From Aureisphaera galaxeae (GTDB lineage: Bacteria > Bacteroidota > Bacteroidia > Flavobacteriales > Flavobacteriaceae), in contig NZ_JAQQTF010000018.1 in assembly GCF_028561275.1 (NCBI RefSeq), forward strand, positions 186,001-250,000: a stretch of DNA of 64,000 nucleotides. The letters run 5' to 3'. The notes beneath the pieces are model-generated. The model saw only the letters and a list, made by a program, of their open reading frames with translations, searched no databases and was not told the origin of the DNA. The first letter of the stretch is position 1. Every line of letters starts with the position of its first letter. Shown here piece after piece: positions 18,353 through 27,989 of this stretch. Both the position numbers and the translations under genes were made by a program.

Positions 18353-21139
18353 ATGAGAAATTTATTCCTACTTATAATTTTATCCTTTAGTGCCACAGTA
18401 GTAGCACAACAAACAGGCTCCATTGTTGGTAAACTGACCGATAAGGACTACAACAACGAACCCCTTTCATTTGCCAGTATCGTTATAAAAGGGACCAGTA
18501 AAGGAACCACTTCGGACTTCGATGGACTATATGCCTTGGAAAATGTTGCTGTGGGCACTTACACGATTCAATTTAGTTTTGTGGGTTACGAAACTGTTGA
18601 AATCCCAAATGTAGCGGTGGAAGCTGACAAGGTAACCACGGTAAATGTCCCCATGGGGGCCAGTGCCGCACAGTTGGAGCAAGTAGTTATTAAAACCACA
18701 ACCCGACGTGAAAGCGTGGAGGCTTTATTGCTGGAACAGAAAAAAGCCGTTTCCATTAAGCAAAGTATTGGTGCCGACGAACTTGCCCGTAAAGGGGTGA
18801 GTGATGCTGCAGGTGCAGTTACTCAAATTTCGGGTATCTCCAGACAGGAAGGCGGAAGCAATGTATACGTTCGTGGTTTGGGAGATCGATACCTAAACAC
18901 TACGTATAACGGCCTATCCCTTCCTTCTAATGATATTGAGAAGAAGAACATGGACCTTAACCTGTTCTCCTCCGATGTTATTCAGAACGTTGCGGTAAGC
19001 AAAGCATATTCGGGAGAGTTCTTTGGGGATTTCTCGGCAGGAAACGTAAATATTCTGGCCAAAGATTACGCCGGTAAGGGATTTCTAGACATCAATTTGG
19101 GATCCGGGTTTAATTCAAGATCCGTTGGGGAGAACTTCGTTAAAAGCGAAGGAACGGGAAAATTTGGATTCTACAACCGTTATGACAACAATCCCTTTGC
19201 CGTAATCCTATCTCATGGAATTGATCCAGAAGATGCAGGAACCCCAGTACGTTTTACCGGAAGCATGTCTGGCGGAACTTCGTTTACATTCAAAAACGAT
19301 TCTAAGCTAAGCCTTTTCGGAACTGCCTCTTTCGACAATGATTTTGAATATCGCGAAGGGCCTGCAGTAGACTTTACGACCATCGAGAAGAAGCGATTCG
19401 ATGCTTCCGAGATTTACGAGTATTCTACCACTACAACAGCCATGGCCAATATCATCTACAAGTTTGATAGCGACCATAAATTCAGCTACAACTCTCTTTT
19501 CATCAATAGTTCTAGTGACGAGGTTGGATATTTCGGAGTAGACGGGCAGGGAAGAAACCGAGATGCCATCTTAGACACGGATCAAGGTTTCTACCAAATG
19601 AACGTACAGTTCGATCAAGACATGATCTTTGTAAACCAATTATTGGGAACCCATAAATTAGACGAAAAACTAACCTTCGATTGGGGTGTTGGATATAATG
19701 TAGTTGATTCCCGCCAACCGGATCGTAAGCGTATCAGCTTAGAGCGTTTCGACTTGGCACTGGACAATGATCCTAACACAAACCCATCCTTTTTCAATAA
19801 TATTCCATTCGATAACCAACGTTATTTCCAAGACATTGACGACAAGGAAATTAATGGACGCTTGAACTTTTCTTATAAAGCTTCGGAAAAGCTGACCCTT
19901 AATGCTGGTTATAACGGAAGAACCAAGGAGCGTGAGTTCGAAAACGTTCGTTATGGATATGACTTGATAGAAGCCAATACACCGGTAGAAGATGTAAACA
20001 ATTTCAATTCTGTATTCACTTTCGAAAACTTGGGAGTGGTTTACAACACTTTTGTATTCAACCCATTGGATCCGGGCAACGGACTTGGAAGTGAAAACTT
20101 TCCTGGAAATCCTGAAAACACTTACAAGGGAACCTTAGGGATTCATGCTGCTTTCCTTAGTGCGGAAATCAAACCTGATACTACTTGGACCATCGTTCCC
20201 GGAGTTCGCGTAGAGTCTTTGCAACAGGACATCGTATATGACGTAATTAACCTATTACCTACCGATCCTGGATTTAGATCTACCGAGGAAACTTACCTTT
20301 TACCTTTTTTGAATATTAAATATGGATTGAACGAGGATCAAAACCTGCGTTTCTCATTTAGCAAAACAGTTTCCTTCCCAGAATTTAAAGAGGTAACCCC
20401 ATTCGTATACGAGGACGTAACGCAACGTGTGGGTGGTAATCCTGATTTATTGAACGACCCTTCTTTTTCTGAAATCTACAACATCGATCTTAAATACGAA
20501 TGGTTCTTCGGAAAAGGTGAAATTTTCTCGGCAGCCGCTTTCGCAAAACAGATTAACGATCCTATCAACAAAGTAATTGCCAACGATGCAACAGGAACCC
20601 AGCGATTCTTCAGAACTGGAGAAAAGGCAGAAGTACTTGGGGCCGAAATAGAATTAAGAAAAAATCTATTGCTGAATGAAGATGAAAAATCTGAATTGAG
20701 TGTTGGGCTTAATGCCACCTATATGTATACCAAGCAGGATTTGAAGAGTTCTCAAGGATTGTTCACAACGACCTTCGAAGAAGGCAGAACTGAAGAGTTG
20801 CAAGGTGCTTCGCCATTCATCATTAATGCGGATGTTAACTATAGCCCAACCTTCGGAAAATATAAGCCTACGGCGAACCTGGTATTCTCGTATTTCAGCG
20901 ACCGTATAGATGCGATTGGATCGGGACAGCTTGGAAACATTATTGAAAAAGCAGTTCCCACGTTGGACTTAGTATGGAAGAATAAAATCGGAGACAACTT
21001 TGAAGTGAATGCCAGTGCCAAAAACTTGTTGGATCCGACGATCGAGCGAATTCGAGAAACAGAGGCATTTGGCGATATCGCCCTATCAAGTTATAAACGA
21101 GGAATGAACCTCGCACTACAATTGAAATACAAATTTTAA
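18353..21139 (+). CDS. TonB-dependent outer-membrane receptor with carboxypeptidase-like N-terminal domain
   Basis: This ~928-residue receptor has a signal peptide (ending V-V-A-Q-Q), a CarboxypepD_reg-like beta-sandwich (about 22-105), a plug with V-Y-V-R-G-L-G-D-R-Y, and a barrel ending in an aromatic-terminal strand (L-Q-L-K-Y-K-F). It lacks a SusD partner. Its operon partner 15 nt downstream is a beta-helix-like lipoprotein. The start at 18353 opens the signal peptide. The in-frame ATG at 18290 would add 21 unlikely residues. A Pho-box-like repeat upstream and the nearby PiT gene hint at phosphate-linked uptake, which is inference only. Confidence 0.9.
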   Translation: MRNLFLLIILSFSATVVAQQTGSIVGKLTDKDYNNEPLSFASIVIKGTSKGTTSDFDGLYALENVAVGTYTIQFSFVGYETVEIPNVAVEADKVTTVNVPMGASAAQLEQVVIKTTTRRESVEALLLEQKKAVSIKQSIGADELARKGVSDAAGAVTQISGISRQEGGSNVYVRGLGDRYLNTTYNGLSLPSNDIEKKNMDLNLFSSDVIQNVAVSKAYSGEFFGDFSAGNVNILAKDYAGKGFLDINLGSGFNSRSVGENFVKSEGTGKFGFYNRYDNNPFAVILSHGIDPEDAGTPVRFTGSMSGGTSFTFKNDSKLSLFGTASFDNDFEYREGPAVDFTTIEKKRFDASEIYEYSTTTTAMANIIYKFDSDHKFSYNSLFINSSSDEVGYFGVDGQGRNRDAILDTDQGFYQMNVQFDQDMIFVNQLLGTHKLDEKLTFDWGVGYNVVDSRQPDRKRISLERFDLALDNDPNTNPSFFNNIPFDNQRYFQDIDDKEINGRLNFSYKASEKLTLNAGYNGRTKEREFENVRYGYDLIEANTPVEDVNNFNSVFTFENLGVVYNTFVFNPLDPGNGLGSENFPGNPENTYKGTLGIHAAFLSAEIKPDTTWTIVPGVRVESLQQDIVYDVINLLPTDPGFRSTEETYLLPFLNIKYGLNEDQNLRFSFSKTVSFPEFKEVTPFVYEDVTQRVGGNPDLLNDPSFSEIYNIDLKYEWFFGKGEIFSAAAFAKQINDPINKVIANDATGTQRFFRTGEKAEVLGAEIELRKNLLLNEDEKSELSVGLNATYMYTKQDLKSSQGLFTTTFEEGRTEELQGASPFIINADVNYSPTFGKYKPTANLVFSYFSDRIDAIGSGQLGNIIEKAVPTLDLVWKNKIGDNFEVNASAKNLLDPTIERIRETEAFGDIALSSYKRGMNLALQLKYKF

Positions 21140-21154
21140 ACAAAACTAATATCA

Positions 21155-22348
21155 ATGAAACCTATGAAAACAAGAATTTTATTAGCAAGTTTAGCGATCG
21201 CTGGACTCATCTTTACTGGATGTGAAAGCGATGATACCGCTCCCATTGTTATTGAAAACAACCAAGGAGGAAACAACGGTGGTGGTGAAACTCCAGAAGA
21301 CAACAACATTGGAGGAACCATGACTACCAACCTAACCCTAGAAATTGGTGAAGAGTACAACCTTACCGAAGCCTTGGTCATGACCGAAGGTACTACGCTA
21401 ACCATTCCTGCAGGTGTTGTGATTAAAGCCAACCCTGGTGCTGGTGTATACATTGCCATCGCGCAAGGTGCTACCATCAACGCCGAGGGGACTTCTAGCA
21501 ACCCAATTGTTTTAACATCCAATGTGGCCACTCCTGGTGCAGGTGACTGGGGAGGATTAATCGTTTTGGGTAAAGCCCCTATTAACTCCGTGGCTGGAGG
21601 AGATGCTACTTCTACCAGCGAAATTGGAGGTCTTCCTTATGGTGGAAGCAACGCAGGCGACAGTTCTGGGACTATTCGATATGTTCGTGTTGAATATTCT
21701 GGTGGAGCGGCTGATGCTTCTTCCGAAAACAACGGATTCTCTTTCTACGGAGTTGGAAACGGTACTACTGTTGAGTACATCCAGGCTTTCGAAGGAAAAG
21801 ATGACGGTATTGAGTTCTTTGGTGGAACGGTAAACGCTTCATTTATTTCTGTTATAGGTTCTCAAGATGATTCTATAGATTGGACAGAAGGTTTCTCTGG
21901 AAACTTAACCAACGTATATGTAGAGCACAGAGTTGAGCATGACAAGGCTTTTGAGTGTGACGGTTTTAACACCGACATCGGAAATAACTCAAATCCTGTA
22001 TTCTGGTCTAACCCAACTGTTACCAACGTAACTGTAGTGGGAAGAGGTTCTGCTACTGGCAACGAAGCAATCCGCTTAAGAGCAGGTACACAGGGTCAGT
22101 TCAGCAACGTTTGGATTCAAGGATACGAAGAAGGTTTTGACTTAGACGGTAACACAGGTGAAAGCCCAACAGGTCAAGGAGTTCTTGACGGGGATCTTTT
22201 AGCTGCCGATGTAACCTTTACCGACGTAGTATTAAAAATGAAAAACGACACGGAGTTCGTTTTCGGAGAATCAGATTTCATTTCTGGTGACGGAAACGGT
22301 ACCGGTGCCGATTACGATAGTTGGAATACGGGTTGGACTCGTAACTAA
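21155..22348 (+). CDS. beta-helix-like lipoprotein paired with the TonB receptor
   Basis: This 397-residue protein has a lipoprotein signal (lipobox F-T-G-C near residue 23), a disordered N/G-rich linker, and repeated short beta-strand turns (T-L-T-I-P-A-G-V-V-I-K-A, then repeated I-x-Y-V-R-V-E-Y and I-E-F-F-G-G-T-V). These suggest a right-handed parallel beta-helix displayed on the outer membrane. It sits 15 nt after the receptor gene and is followed by a strong terminator, so the two form a two-gene unit. Proteins of this type are sometimes labelled transporter components in databases, but nothing here supports transport on its own. It may bind substrate for the receptor. Confidence 0.8.
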   Translation: MKPMKTRILLASLAIAGLIFTGCESDDTAPIVIENNQGGNNGGGETPEDNNIGGTMTTNLTLEIGEEYNLTEALVMTEGTTLTIPAGVVIKANPGAGVYIAIAQGATINAEGTSSNPIVLTSNVATPGAGDWGGLIVLGKAPINSVAGGDATSTSEIGGLPYGGSNAGDSSGTIRYVRVEYSGGAADASSENNGFSFYGVGNGTTVEYIQAFEGKDDGIEFFGGTVNASFISVIGSQDDSIDWTEGFSGNLTNVYVEHRVEHDKAFECDGFNTDIGNNSNPVFWSNPTVTNVTVVGRGSATGNEAIRLRAGTQGQFSNVWIQGYEEGFDLDGNTGESPTGQGVLDGDLLAADVTFTDVVLKMKNDTEFVFGESDFISGDGNGTGADYDSWNTGWTRN

Positions 22349-22366
22349 CTTTAAATTTCTCAAAAT

Positions 22367-22397
22367 GAAAAGAGCTCCCAATGGGAGCTCTTTTCTA
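22367..22397. terminator. terminator between the lipoprotein and MORN-protein genes
   Basis: Nearly perfect arms AAAAGAGCTCCC/GGGAGCTCTTTT with a very short loop and T-rich flanks lie between convergent genes. Confidence 0.88.
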
Positions 22398-22422
22398 TTA
22401 TATTGAATATAAATGCAGTCTT

Positions 22423-22782
22423 TTAATTTGTTACCACTCGGGTATCGGTCACTTCCCATGTTTTTACAGCGGTGATCCGTGAATTATCATAGGTAACTTC
22501 CTTCTTGGTATCTCCATTGTAAAAGGTCCAAGTTCCCACCTTTTCTCCATTGCTATAGTAGGCTTCGGCGGTCTTGATTCCATGAGTATCATAACTTATC
22601 CATTCCCCTTCCAATTTATTATCTTGGGTATAATAACCGGTTTGGGCAACCACACCATTATCATGGTATAGGGTAGCTTCGATAAGATCTCCTTTTTGTT
22701 CGTAAGTAGGTTTATGCACTTCTTGGGCAAAAGAAACTGTACCTACTAATAAAATCGCCAATAACATTACTATTTTTTTCAT
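22423..22782 (-). CDS. secreted MORN-repeat (YwqK-like) protein
   Basis: This 119-residue protein has a signal peptide (ending T-V-S-F-A-Q) and about three MORN_2-type repeats of pattern G-x-x-x-x-G-x-Y-x-x-x, for example K-L-E-G-E-W-I-S-Y-D and K-V-G-T-W-T-F-Y-N-G. YwqK-family names in databases carry an antitoxin label, but no toxin partner is visible here, so I give no such role. It is divergent from the PiT gene, and the shared intergenic region holds the TAACATT repeats. A perfect -7 box (TATGTTTG, minus strand, 22821-22814) lies 31 nt before the start. Confidence 0.8.
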   Translation of the reverse strand: MKKIVMLLAILLVGTVSFAQEVHKPTYEQKGDLIEATLYHDNGVVAQTGYYTQDNKLEGEWISYDTHGIKTAEAYYSNGEKVGTWTFYNGDTKKEVTYDNSRITAVKTWEVTDTRVVTN

Positions 22783-22830
22783 AACTGCATGGATTTAATT
22801 AATAATTACATTACAAACATAACTTTAATT

Positions 22831-22925
22831 TTACACTTAAGCAACTTTTACATAACATTAAGTTAACATTAAATGTTTATTTAATTGATTATTAGACACT
22901 TGTAATGTTATGATTTGATAACATT
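22831..22925. promoter_or_regulatory. cluster of TAACATT repeats with 11-bp spacing between divergent genes
   Basis: Exact TAACATT copies start at 22853, 22864 and 22919, with an inverted copy at 22904-22910. Weaker 5/7 copies at 22831 (TTACACT) and 22842 (CAACTTT) extend the 11-bp phase, giving four consecutive 11-bp steps. The first copies fall around the -33 region of the MORN gene. This is the spacing of PhoB/PhoP-type response-regulator boxes. The identity of the regulator is inferred. Confidence 0.45.
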
Positions 22926-23000
22926 AATCGCCATTACCTTAGTCTTTGTTACCCCATGGGAGTTCATCTGCACTTTATTTCATCCCTCTAATCCAACACA

Positions 23001-23018
23001 TAACATTAACCTAACATA
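23001..23018 (+). promoter_or_regulatory. Pho-box-like repeat in the PiT promoter
   Basis: TAACATT (23001-23007) and TAACATA (23012-23018) are spaced 11 bp apart. They begin 36 bp upstream of a -7-like box and so overlap the expected -33 region, where PhoB-type activators bind. Confidence 0.45.
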
Positions 23019-23036
23019 GACCTCGAAAATTAATTT

Positions 23037-23044
23037 CAAATTTG
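23037..23044 (+). promoter_or_regulatory. -7-like box of the PiT gene
   Basis: CAAATTTG differs from TAnnTTTG by one base. It lies 23 nt before the start codon. Confidence 0.45.
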
Positions 23045-23067
23045 CCTGTTGGTATAACTTCTCTTTT

Positions 23068-25323
23068 ATGGATAACATATATGTGATTATGCTCATCGCT
23101 TTGGCAGTTTTGGCCATTGCAGATTTGGTGGTGGGTGTAAGTAACGATGCAGTTAACTTCCTTAATTCGGCCATAGGATCCAAGGCCATTTCCTTTAGAA
23201 CCATTATGATTGTTGCCAGTGTGGGTATTGCCTTTGGGGCCTTATCTTCCAGTGGTATGATGGAGGTTGCCCGAAAGGGGATTTTTGTTCCCGGACAGTT
23301 CTATTTCGACGAAATCATGATCATATTCATGGCGGTGATGATTACGGACATCCTGCTCTTGGATTTCTTCAATACCTTAGGACTCCCTACCTCAACAACC
23401 GTTTCGATCGTTTTCGAATTGCTGGGAGCCGCGGTATGTGTTTCCCTCATAAAGATTAGCGGTAACGGAGATACCATTCTTCAGTTAGGCGAATACATTA
23501 ACTCTGAAAAAGCCACAGAGATTATACTGGGGATACTGCTCTCGGTGGTCGTAGCATTTACCATAGGGGCGCTTGTACAGTTCGTTTCGCGCTACCTGCT
23601 TACCTTCCATTTTGAAAAGAAACCGAGTTGGATGGCAGCTGTCTTTGGCGGATTGGCCATTACCGCGATTTCCTACTTCATCATTATTAAAGGATTAAAG
23701 AGTGCCGCTATCCTGCCCGAAAGCTTTAACGCTTGGGCCAAAAACAACCTATGGCAATTTATAGGCATCAATGCTGTAATATGGACAGGTATTTCCGCCT
23801 TAGTCATTACGGCCTTTAGAACCAATATTTACAAACTCATTATTATCGTAGGAACCTTTGCATTGGCCATGGCCTTCGCAGGAAATGACTTGGTGAATTT
23901 CATCGGGGTGCCTATTGCGGCCCTTAACTCCTACGACAGTTGGATGGCCTCCGGACTCCCTGCTTCCGAATTTAGCATGGAAAGCTTGGCCGATAAAGTA
24001 CCTACCCAACCCTATTTATTACTATTGGCAGGGATTGTAATGGTACTTACCCTTTGGTTTAGTGAAAAGGCCCGTAGGGTGGTTAAGACTTCGGTAGACC
24101 TTTCCAGCCAAGACGAAACCGAAGAACGTTTCCGTGCCAACTGGCTTTCTCAAAATTTAGTGCGCGGCGCCATTGTGCTTAACACCTACTTCCGTTCTTT
24201 ACTTCCGGCAGGTTCCAAAAGACGTATCACTAATAATTTTACGCCGCTTCCCGCAGCTAAAATAAAGAATGCCGACACCCCTGCTTTCGATATGGTAAGG
24301 GCATCCATTAATCTGGTAGTAGCCAGTGTGCTTATTTCAATCGCTACCGGCATGAAATTACCCCTTTCAACTACCTATGTAACCTTTATGGTAGCCATGG
24401 GAACTTCTTTAGCGGATCGCGCCTGGGGAAGTGATAGTGCCGTATATCGTGTAGCTGGGGTAATCAGTGTAATCGGAGGATGGTTTATGACAGCCATCAC
24501 CGCATTTGTAGCAGCTGCTATCATGGCCTTCCTATTGTACAAATTTGGAGGATATGCCCTAGCAGGATTGTTAACCTTGGCTGTATTCCTTATTGTACGC
24601 AGCTATGTAAAGGGTACCAAAGACACCAAGGAATTTAAGGAAGAAATTCGATTACAGAAAGCACAAAGCTCTTCCATAAAAGGTATTATCGAAGAAAGTT
24701 CTGGTAATGTTTCTATGGTGATGAAAATGGGAAGCAAGTTACTTTCCAACACCTTCAAGCATTTGGCGAAGCAAGATCTTAAAGCACTTAAGAGCGACCG
24801 CGAATACAGTAACAAATTGAGCGATGAAATGGATAGTTTAAAGAGCCATGTGTTCTTTTATATTAAGAATCTGGAAGAGGATGCTACACCGGCCAGTAAG
24901 TTCTATCTAATGATCCAAGATTCGCTGCAGGACGTTGTACAGTCTTTCCATTATATAACCAAGACCAGCTATAAGCACGTTAAGAACAACCACCGTGGTC
25001 TGCGCTACAACCAGATAAAGGACTTAAGTGAAATCGAAACCAGACTCATTACCCTTTTCCAAAAAATAAAGACAGAATTTGACAATCAGACCTTGGACAA
25101 CCTTCCGAACATCATTGGAGAAAAACAGGACCTTTTGGATTATCTGTCCAACGAAATTGAAAAGCAGATTGAGCGTACCAAAGATCCCGAGGCAAGTGCC
25201 AAGAACACTTCCCTATACTTCAGCATTATATTGGAATGTAAAGATCTTGTAGAGGGTATTACGGAGCTTTTGGAACAGTACTACGTGGAACATACGCGCA
25301 CCAAAAGCGCAGATATCCTGTAA
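23068..25323 (+). CDS. PiT family inorganic phosphate transporter with C-terminal PhoU-like domain
   Basis: This 751-residue inner-membrane protein has the two inverted PiT signatures, G-V-S-N-D-A-V-N-F-L-N-S-A-I-G-S near residue 27 and A-G-N-D-L-V-N-F-I-G-V-P near 272, each within a multi-helix hydrophobic block. After the last helix (about 515) comes a ~210-residue charged, helical region (about 540-745) resembling PhoU, which in other bacteria is a separate regulator. The fusion is seen in Bacteroidota PiT proteins. It probably imports phosphate (or metal phosphate) by cation symport. The promoter carries Pho-box-like repeats. Confidence 0.95.
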   Translation: MDNIYVIMLIALAVLAIADLVVGVSNDAVNFLNSAIGSKAISFRTIMIVASVGIAFGALSSSGMMEVARKGIFVPGQFYFDEIMIIFMAVMITDILLLDFFNTLGLPTSTTVSIVFELLGAAVCVSLIKISGNGDTILQLGEYINSEKATEIILGILLSVVVAFTIGALVQFVSRYLLTFHFEKKPSWMAAVFGGLAITAISYFIIIKGLKSAAILPESFNAWAKNNLWQFIGINAVIWTGISALVITAFRTNIYKLIIIVGTFALAMAFAGNDLVNFIGVPIAALNSYDSWMASGLPASEFSMESLADKVPTQPYLLLLAGIVMVLTLWFSEKARRVVKTSVDLSSQDETEERFRANWLSQNLVRGAIVLNTYFRSLLPAGSKRRITNNFTPLPAAKIKNADTPAFDMVRASINLVVASVLISIATGMKLPLSTTYVTFMVAMGTSLADRAWGSDSAVYRVAGVISVIGGWFMTAITAFVAAAIMAFLLYKFGGYALAGLLTLAVFLIVRSYVKGTKDTKEFKEEIRLQKAQSSSIKGIIEESSGNVSMVMKMGSKLLSNTFKHLAKQDLKALKSDREYSNKLSDEMDSLKSHVFFYIKNLEEDATPASKFYLMIQDSLQDVVQSFHYITKTSYKHVKNNHRGLRYNQIKDLSEIETRLITLFQKIKTEFDNQTLDNLPNIIGEKQDLLDYLSNEIEKQIERTKDPEASAKNTSLYFSIILECKDLVEGITELLEQYYVEHTRTKSADIL

Positions 25324-25347
25324 ACTCCTAACTAAGAATTAGCTAAA

Positions 25348-25378
25348 TAAAAAGGGAGGCCAATGGCCTCCCTTTTTT
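25348..25378. terminator. terminator between the PiT gene and nrdA
   Basis: Arms AAAGGGAGGCC/GGCCTCCCTTT with a 3-nt loop and a T run on the plus strand (A run on the other side) serve the convergent PiT and nrdA genes. Confidence 0.9.
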
Positions 25379-25419
25379 CATTTTAACACTTAAAAGTCGA
25401 CTCCATGGGTAGAGTCTAA

Positions 25420-27867
25420 TTAAGAACCGCACATTAGGCAATCCTCATCGTCCTCAGCTTCTTTGGACTTGGCCAACAACTCCCTCAATTCCTGAGCGGT
25501 TAAAGGTTTGTCATTGGCTGCAGAGGTGGCTTGCACCTTCGTTTCGGCCATTGCCGGTGCCGTGGCTGCTGCTGTAGCTGCCACCGGTTCTTTCTTGGTT
25601 TCATTCTTTAAGGTGAACTTAATAGCATCTACCGCACTCTTCGTACGCAGGTAGTACATACCTGTTTTTAGTCCGCTCTTCCAAGCGTAGAAATGCATAG
25701 ATGTTAGCTTCGCCATATTGGCGTTCTCCATAAAGAGATTCAAGGATTGGGACTGATCGATGAAGTATCCTCTGTGACGGGACATATCGATAATATCCTT
25801 CATACTCAATTCCCAAACCGTTTTGTATAGGTCCTTCAATTCTTGTGGAATGATATCCACGTGCTGGATGGATCCATTGGCACGCATGATCTCTTCTTTT
25901 AGATCATCATTCCAAAGGCCTAGCTTCACCAAGTCTTCCAATAGGTGCTTGTTCACTACGATGAACTCACCAGAAAGTACTCGGCGGGTATAGATATTAG
26001 ATGTATACGGCTCAAAAGCTTCGTTGTTTCCAAGGATCTGCGACGTAGAAGCTGTAGGCATAGGCGCTACCAACAAAGAGTTACGCACTCCGTGTTTCTT
26101 CACATCCTTACGCAGTTTACCCCAGTCCCAACGTCCGCTCAATTCTTCGTCTTTAATGTTCCACAGATTGTGTTGGAATTTACCTTCAGCAATCGGCGAA
26201 CCTTTATAGGATTCGTACGCACCATCGACTTTGGCCTCTTCCATAGAAGCGGTTACGGCAGCAAAATAGAGCGTTTCAAAAATCTCTTGGTTCAATTTCT
26301 TGGCCTCATCGCTAGTAAATGGTAAACGCAGCATGATGAAGGTGTCTGCCAATCCCTGTACCCCCAATCCTACTGGACGGTGACGGAAATTGGAGTTCTC
26401 GGCCTCTTTAACCGGATAGTAATTACGATCAATGACTCGGTTCAGGTTCTTGGTTACCCGCTTGGTTACCTTGAACAACTCCTTATGATCGAACTGCCCA
26501 TTCTTTATAAACATTGGCAGGGCGATGGATGCCAAATTACAAACCGCTACTTCGTCTGGAGAGGTGTATTCCAAGATTTCGGTACAAAGGTTGGAAGAAC
26601 GGATGGTTCCCAAGTTCTTCTGATTGCTCTTACGGTTGGCCGCATCTTTATAAAGCATGTACGGGGTACCCGTTTCAATTTGAGATTCCAAAATCTTCTC
26701 CCAAAGCTCACGAGCCTTGATGGTTTTTCTTCCTTTATCTTCCTTTTCGTACTTAAGGTAAAGTTTCTCGAACTCTTCGCTATGACTGTCGAACAATCCT
26801 GGACATTCGTTAGGACACATCAACGTCCAGTCGCCATCTTCCTGAACCCGTTTCATGAACAAGTCTGGAATCCACATGGCGTAGAACAGATCACGGGCAC
26901 GCATTTCTTCTTTACCATGGTTCTTTTTAAGATCCAAGAAATCGAAAATATCGGCATGCCATGGCTCTACATAAATAGCGAAACTTCCTTTACGCTTTCC
27001 ACCTCCTTGGTCTACATAACGTGCCGTGTCGTTGAACACACGCAACATAGGCACGATTCCGTTAGAGGTTCCGTTGGTTCCTGCAATATAGGATCCTGTC
27101 GCTCTAATGTTGTGGATAGATAGTCCAATTCCCCCAGCGGACTGCGAAATCTTTGCGGTCTGCTTCAAGGTATCGTAAATCCCGTCAATACTATCGTCCT
27201 TCATGGTCAATAGGAAACAGGAAGACATTTGTGGCTTAGGCGTTCCACTGTTGAACAAGGTTGGAGTCGCATGGGTGAAGTACTTCTTCGACATCAACTC
27301 ATACGTTTCCTTGGCCGCTGCCAAATCGTTTAAGTGAATCCCAATGGAAACCCTCATGAGCATGTGCTGAGGCCGCTCAGCAATTTGCCCGTTCAATTTT
27401 AATAGATAAGAACGCTCCAGGGTTTTGAATCCGAAATAATCGTATCCGAAATCACGATTATAGATGATGGTAGAATCCAATTCATCTGCATTCTCTTCAA
27501 TAATTTTGTATACCTCATCACTTAATAGTGGTGCAGGTTTTCCGGTACGCGGATTTACGTACTCATAAAGATCCTTCATCACTTCGGAGAAGGTCTTTTT
27601 AGTGTTTTTGTGCAGGTTGGAAACCGAAATCCTTGCTGCCAGTTTTGCATAATCTGGGTGGGATACGGTCATGGTTGCAGCGATCTCTGCAGCCAAGGTA
27701 TCCAGCTCACTCGTTGTTACCCCATCGTAAAGGCCTTCGATAACTCGCATGGCGACTTTTACCGGATCTACCAAAGGGTTTAGTCCGTAACATAATTTTC
27801 GAACTCTGGAGGTGATCTTGTCGAACATTACGGGTTCCTTGCGGCCGTCTCTTTTAACTACGTTCAT
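25420..27867 (-). CDS. nrdA: ribonucleoside-diphosphate reductase, alpha (large) subunit
   Basis: This 815-residue class Ia reductase subunit makes dNDPs from NDPs. It has an N-terminal ATP-cone (about 1-90, opening V-V-K-R-D-G-R-K-E), the first redox cysteine in Q-M-S-S-C-F-L-L near 217, the active-site N-L-C-T-E-I motif and the partner cysteine in V-A-V-C-N-L-A. The C-terminal shuttle pair is in the last residues (C-L-M-C-G-S). An alanine/threonine-rich linker near 755-785 tethers that tail, as usual. It is the second gene after nrdB, from which it is separated by 122 nt holding a hairpin. Confidence 0.97.
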   Translation of the reverse strand: MNVVKRDGRKEPVMFDKITSRVRKLCYGLNPLVDPVKVAMRVIEGLYDGVTTSELDTLAAEIAATMTVSHPDYAKLAARISVSNLHKNTKKTFSEVMKDLYEYVNPRTGKPAPLLSDEVYKIIEENADELDSTIIYNRDFGYDYFGFKTLERSYLLKLNGQIAERPQHMLMRVSIGIHLNDLAAAKETYELMSKKYFTHATPTLFNSGTPKPQMSSCFLLTMKDDSIDGIYDTLKQTAKISQSAGGIGLSIHNIRATGSYIAGTNGTSNGIVPMLRVFNDTARYVDQGGGKRKGSFAIYVEPWHADIFDFLDLKKNHGKEEMRARDLFYAMWIPDLFMKRVQEDGDWTLMCPNECPGLFDSHSEEFEKLYLKYEKEDKGRKTIKARELWEKILESQIETGTPYMLYKDAANRKSNQKNLGTIRSSNLCTEILEYTSPDEVAVCNLASIALPMFIKNGQFDHKELFKVTKRVTKNLNRVIDRNYYPVKEAENSNFRHRPVGLGVQGLADTFIMLRLPFTSDEAKKLNQEIFETLYFAAVTASMEEAKVDGAYESYKGSPIAEGKFQHNLWNIKDEELSGRWDWGKLRKDVKKHGVRNSLLVAPMPTASTSQILGNNEAFEPYTSNIYTRRVLSGEFIVVNKHLLEDLVKLGLWNDDLKEEIMRANGSIQHVDIIPQELKDLYKTVWELSMKDIIDMSRHRGYFIDQSQSLNLFMENANMAKLTSMHFYAWKSGLKTGMYYLRTKSAVDAIKFTLKNETKKEPVAATAAATAPAMAETKVQATSAANDKPLTAQELRELLAKSKEAEDDEDCLMCGS

Positions 27868-27913
27868 ACTTCTTAAGGTGTGTGTTAGTTGTGTTTTTTA
27901 ATAAAAATCCTAC

Positions 27914-27935
27914 CTATACAGTCAAAGCTGTATAG
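27914..27935 (-). other. hairpin in the nrdB-nrdA intergenic region
   Basis: Perfect 8-bp arms CTATACAG/CTGTATAG flank a 6-nt loop. On the coding strand it is followed, after GTAGGA, by a short T run. It could be a partial terminator, an RNA-processing site or a stabiliser of the nrdB transcript. Confidence 0.5.
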
Positions 27936-27989
27936 TTCTTGTAATTTTTAAAATAAAATCCGCCGTTTGGGGAGCCAGCGGAAGTGCTT

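Noticed and set aside
22423-22782. Toxin-antitoxin role for the MORN-repeat protein
   Set aside because: The antitoxin label for YwqK relatives comes from database naming. This copy has a signal peptide and no toxin gene beside it.
26380-27123. 247-residue plus-strand open frame opposite nrdA
   Set aside because: It is a shadow of the highly conserved nrdA coding sequence and has no promoter or protein-like features of its own.
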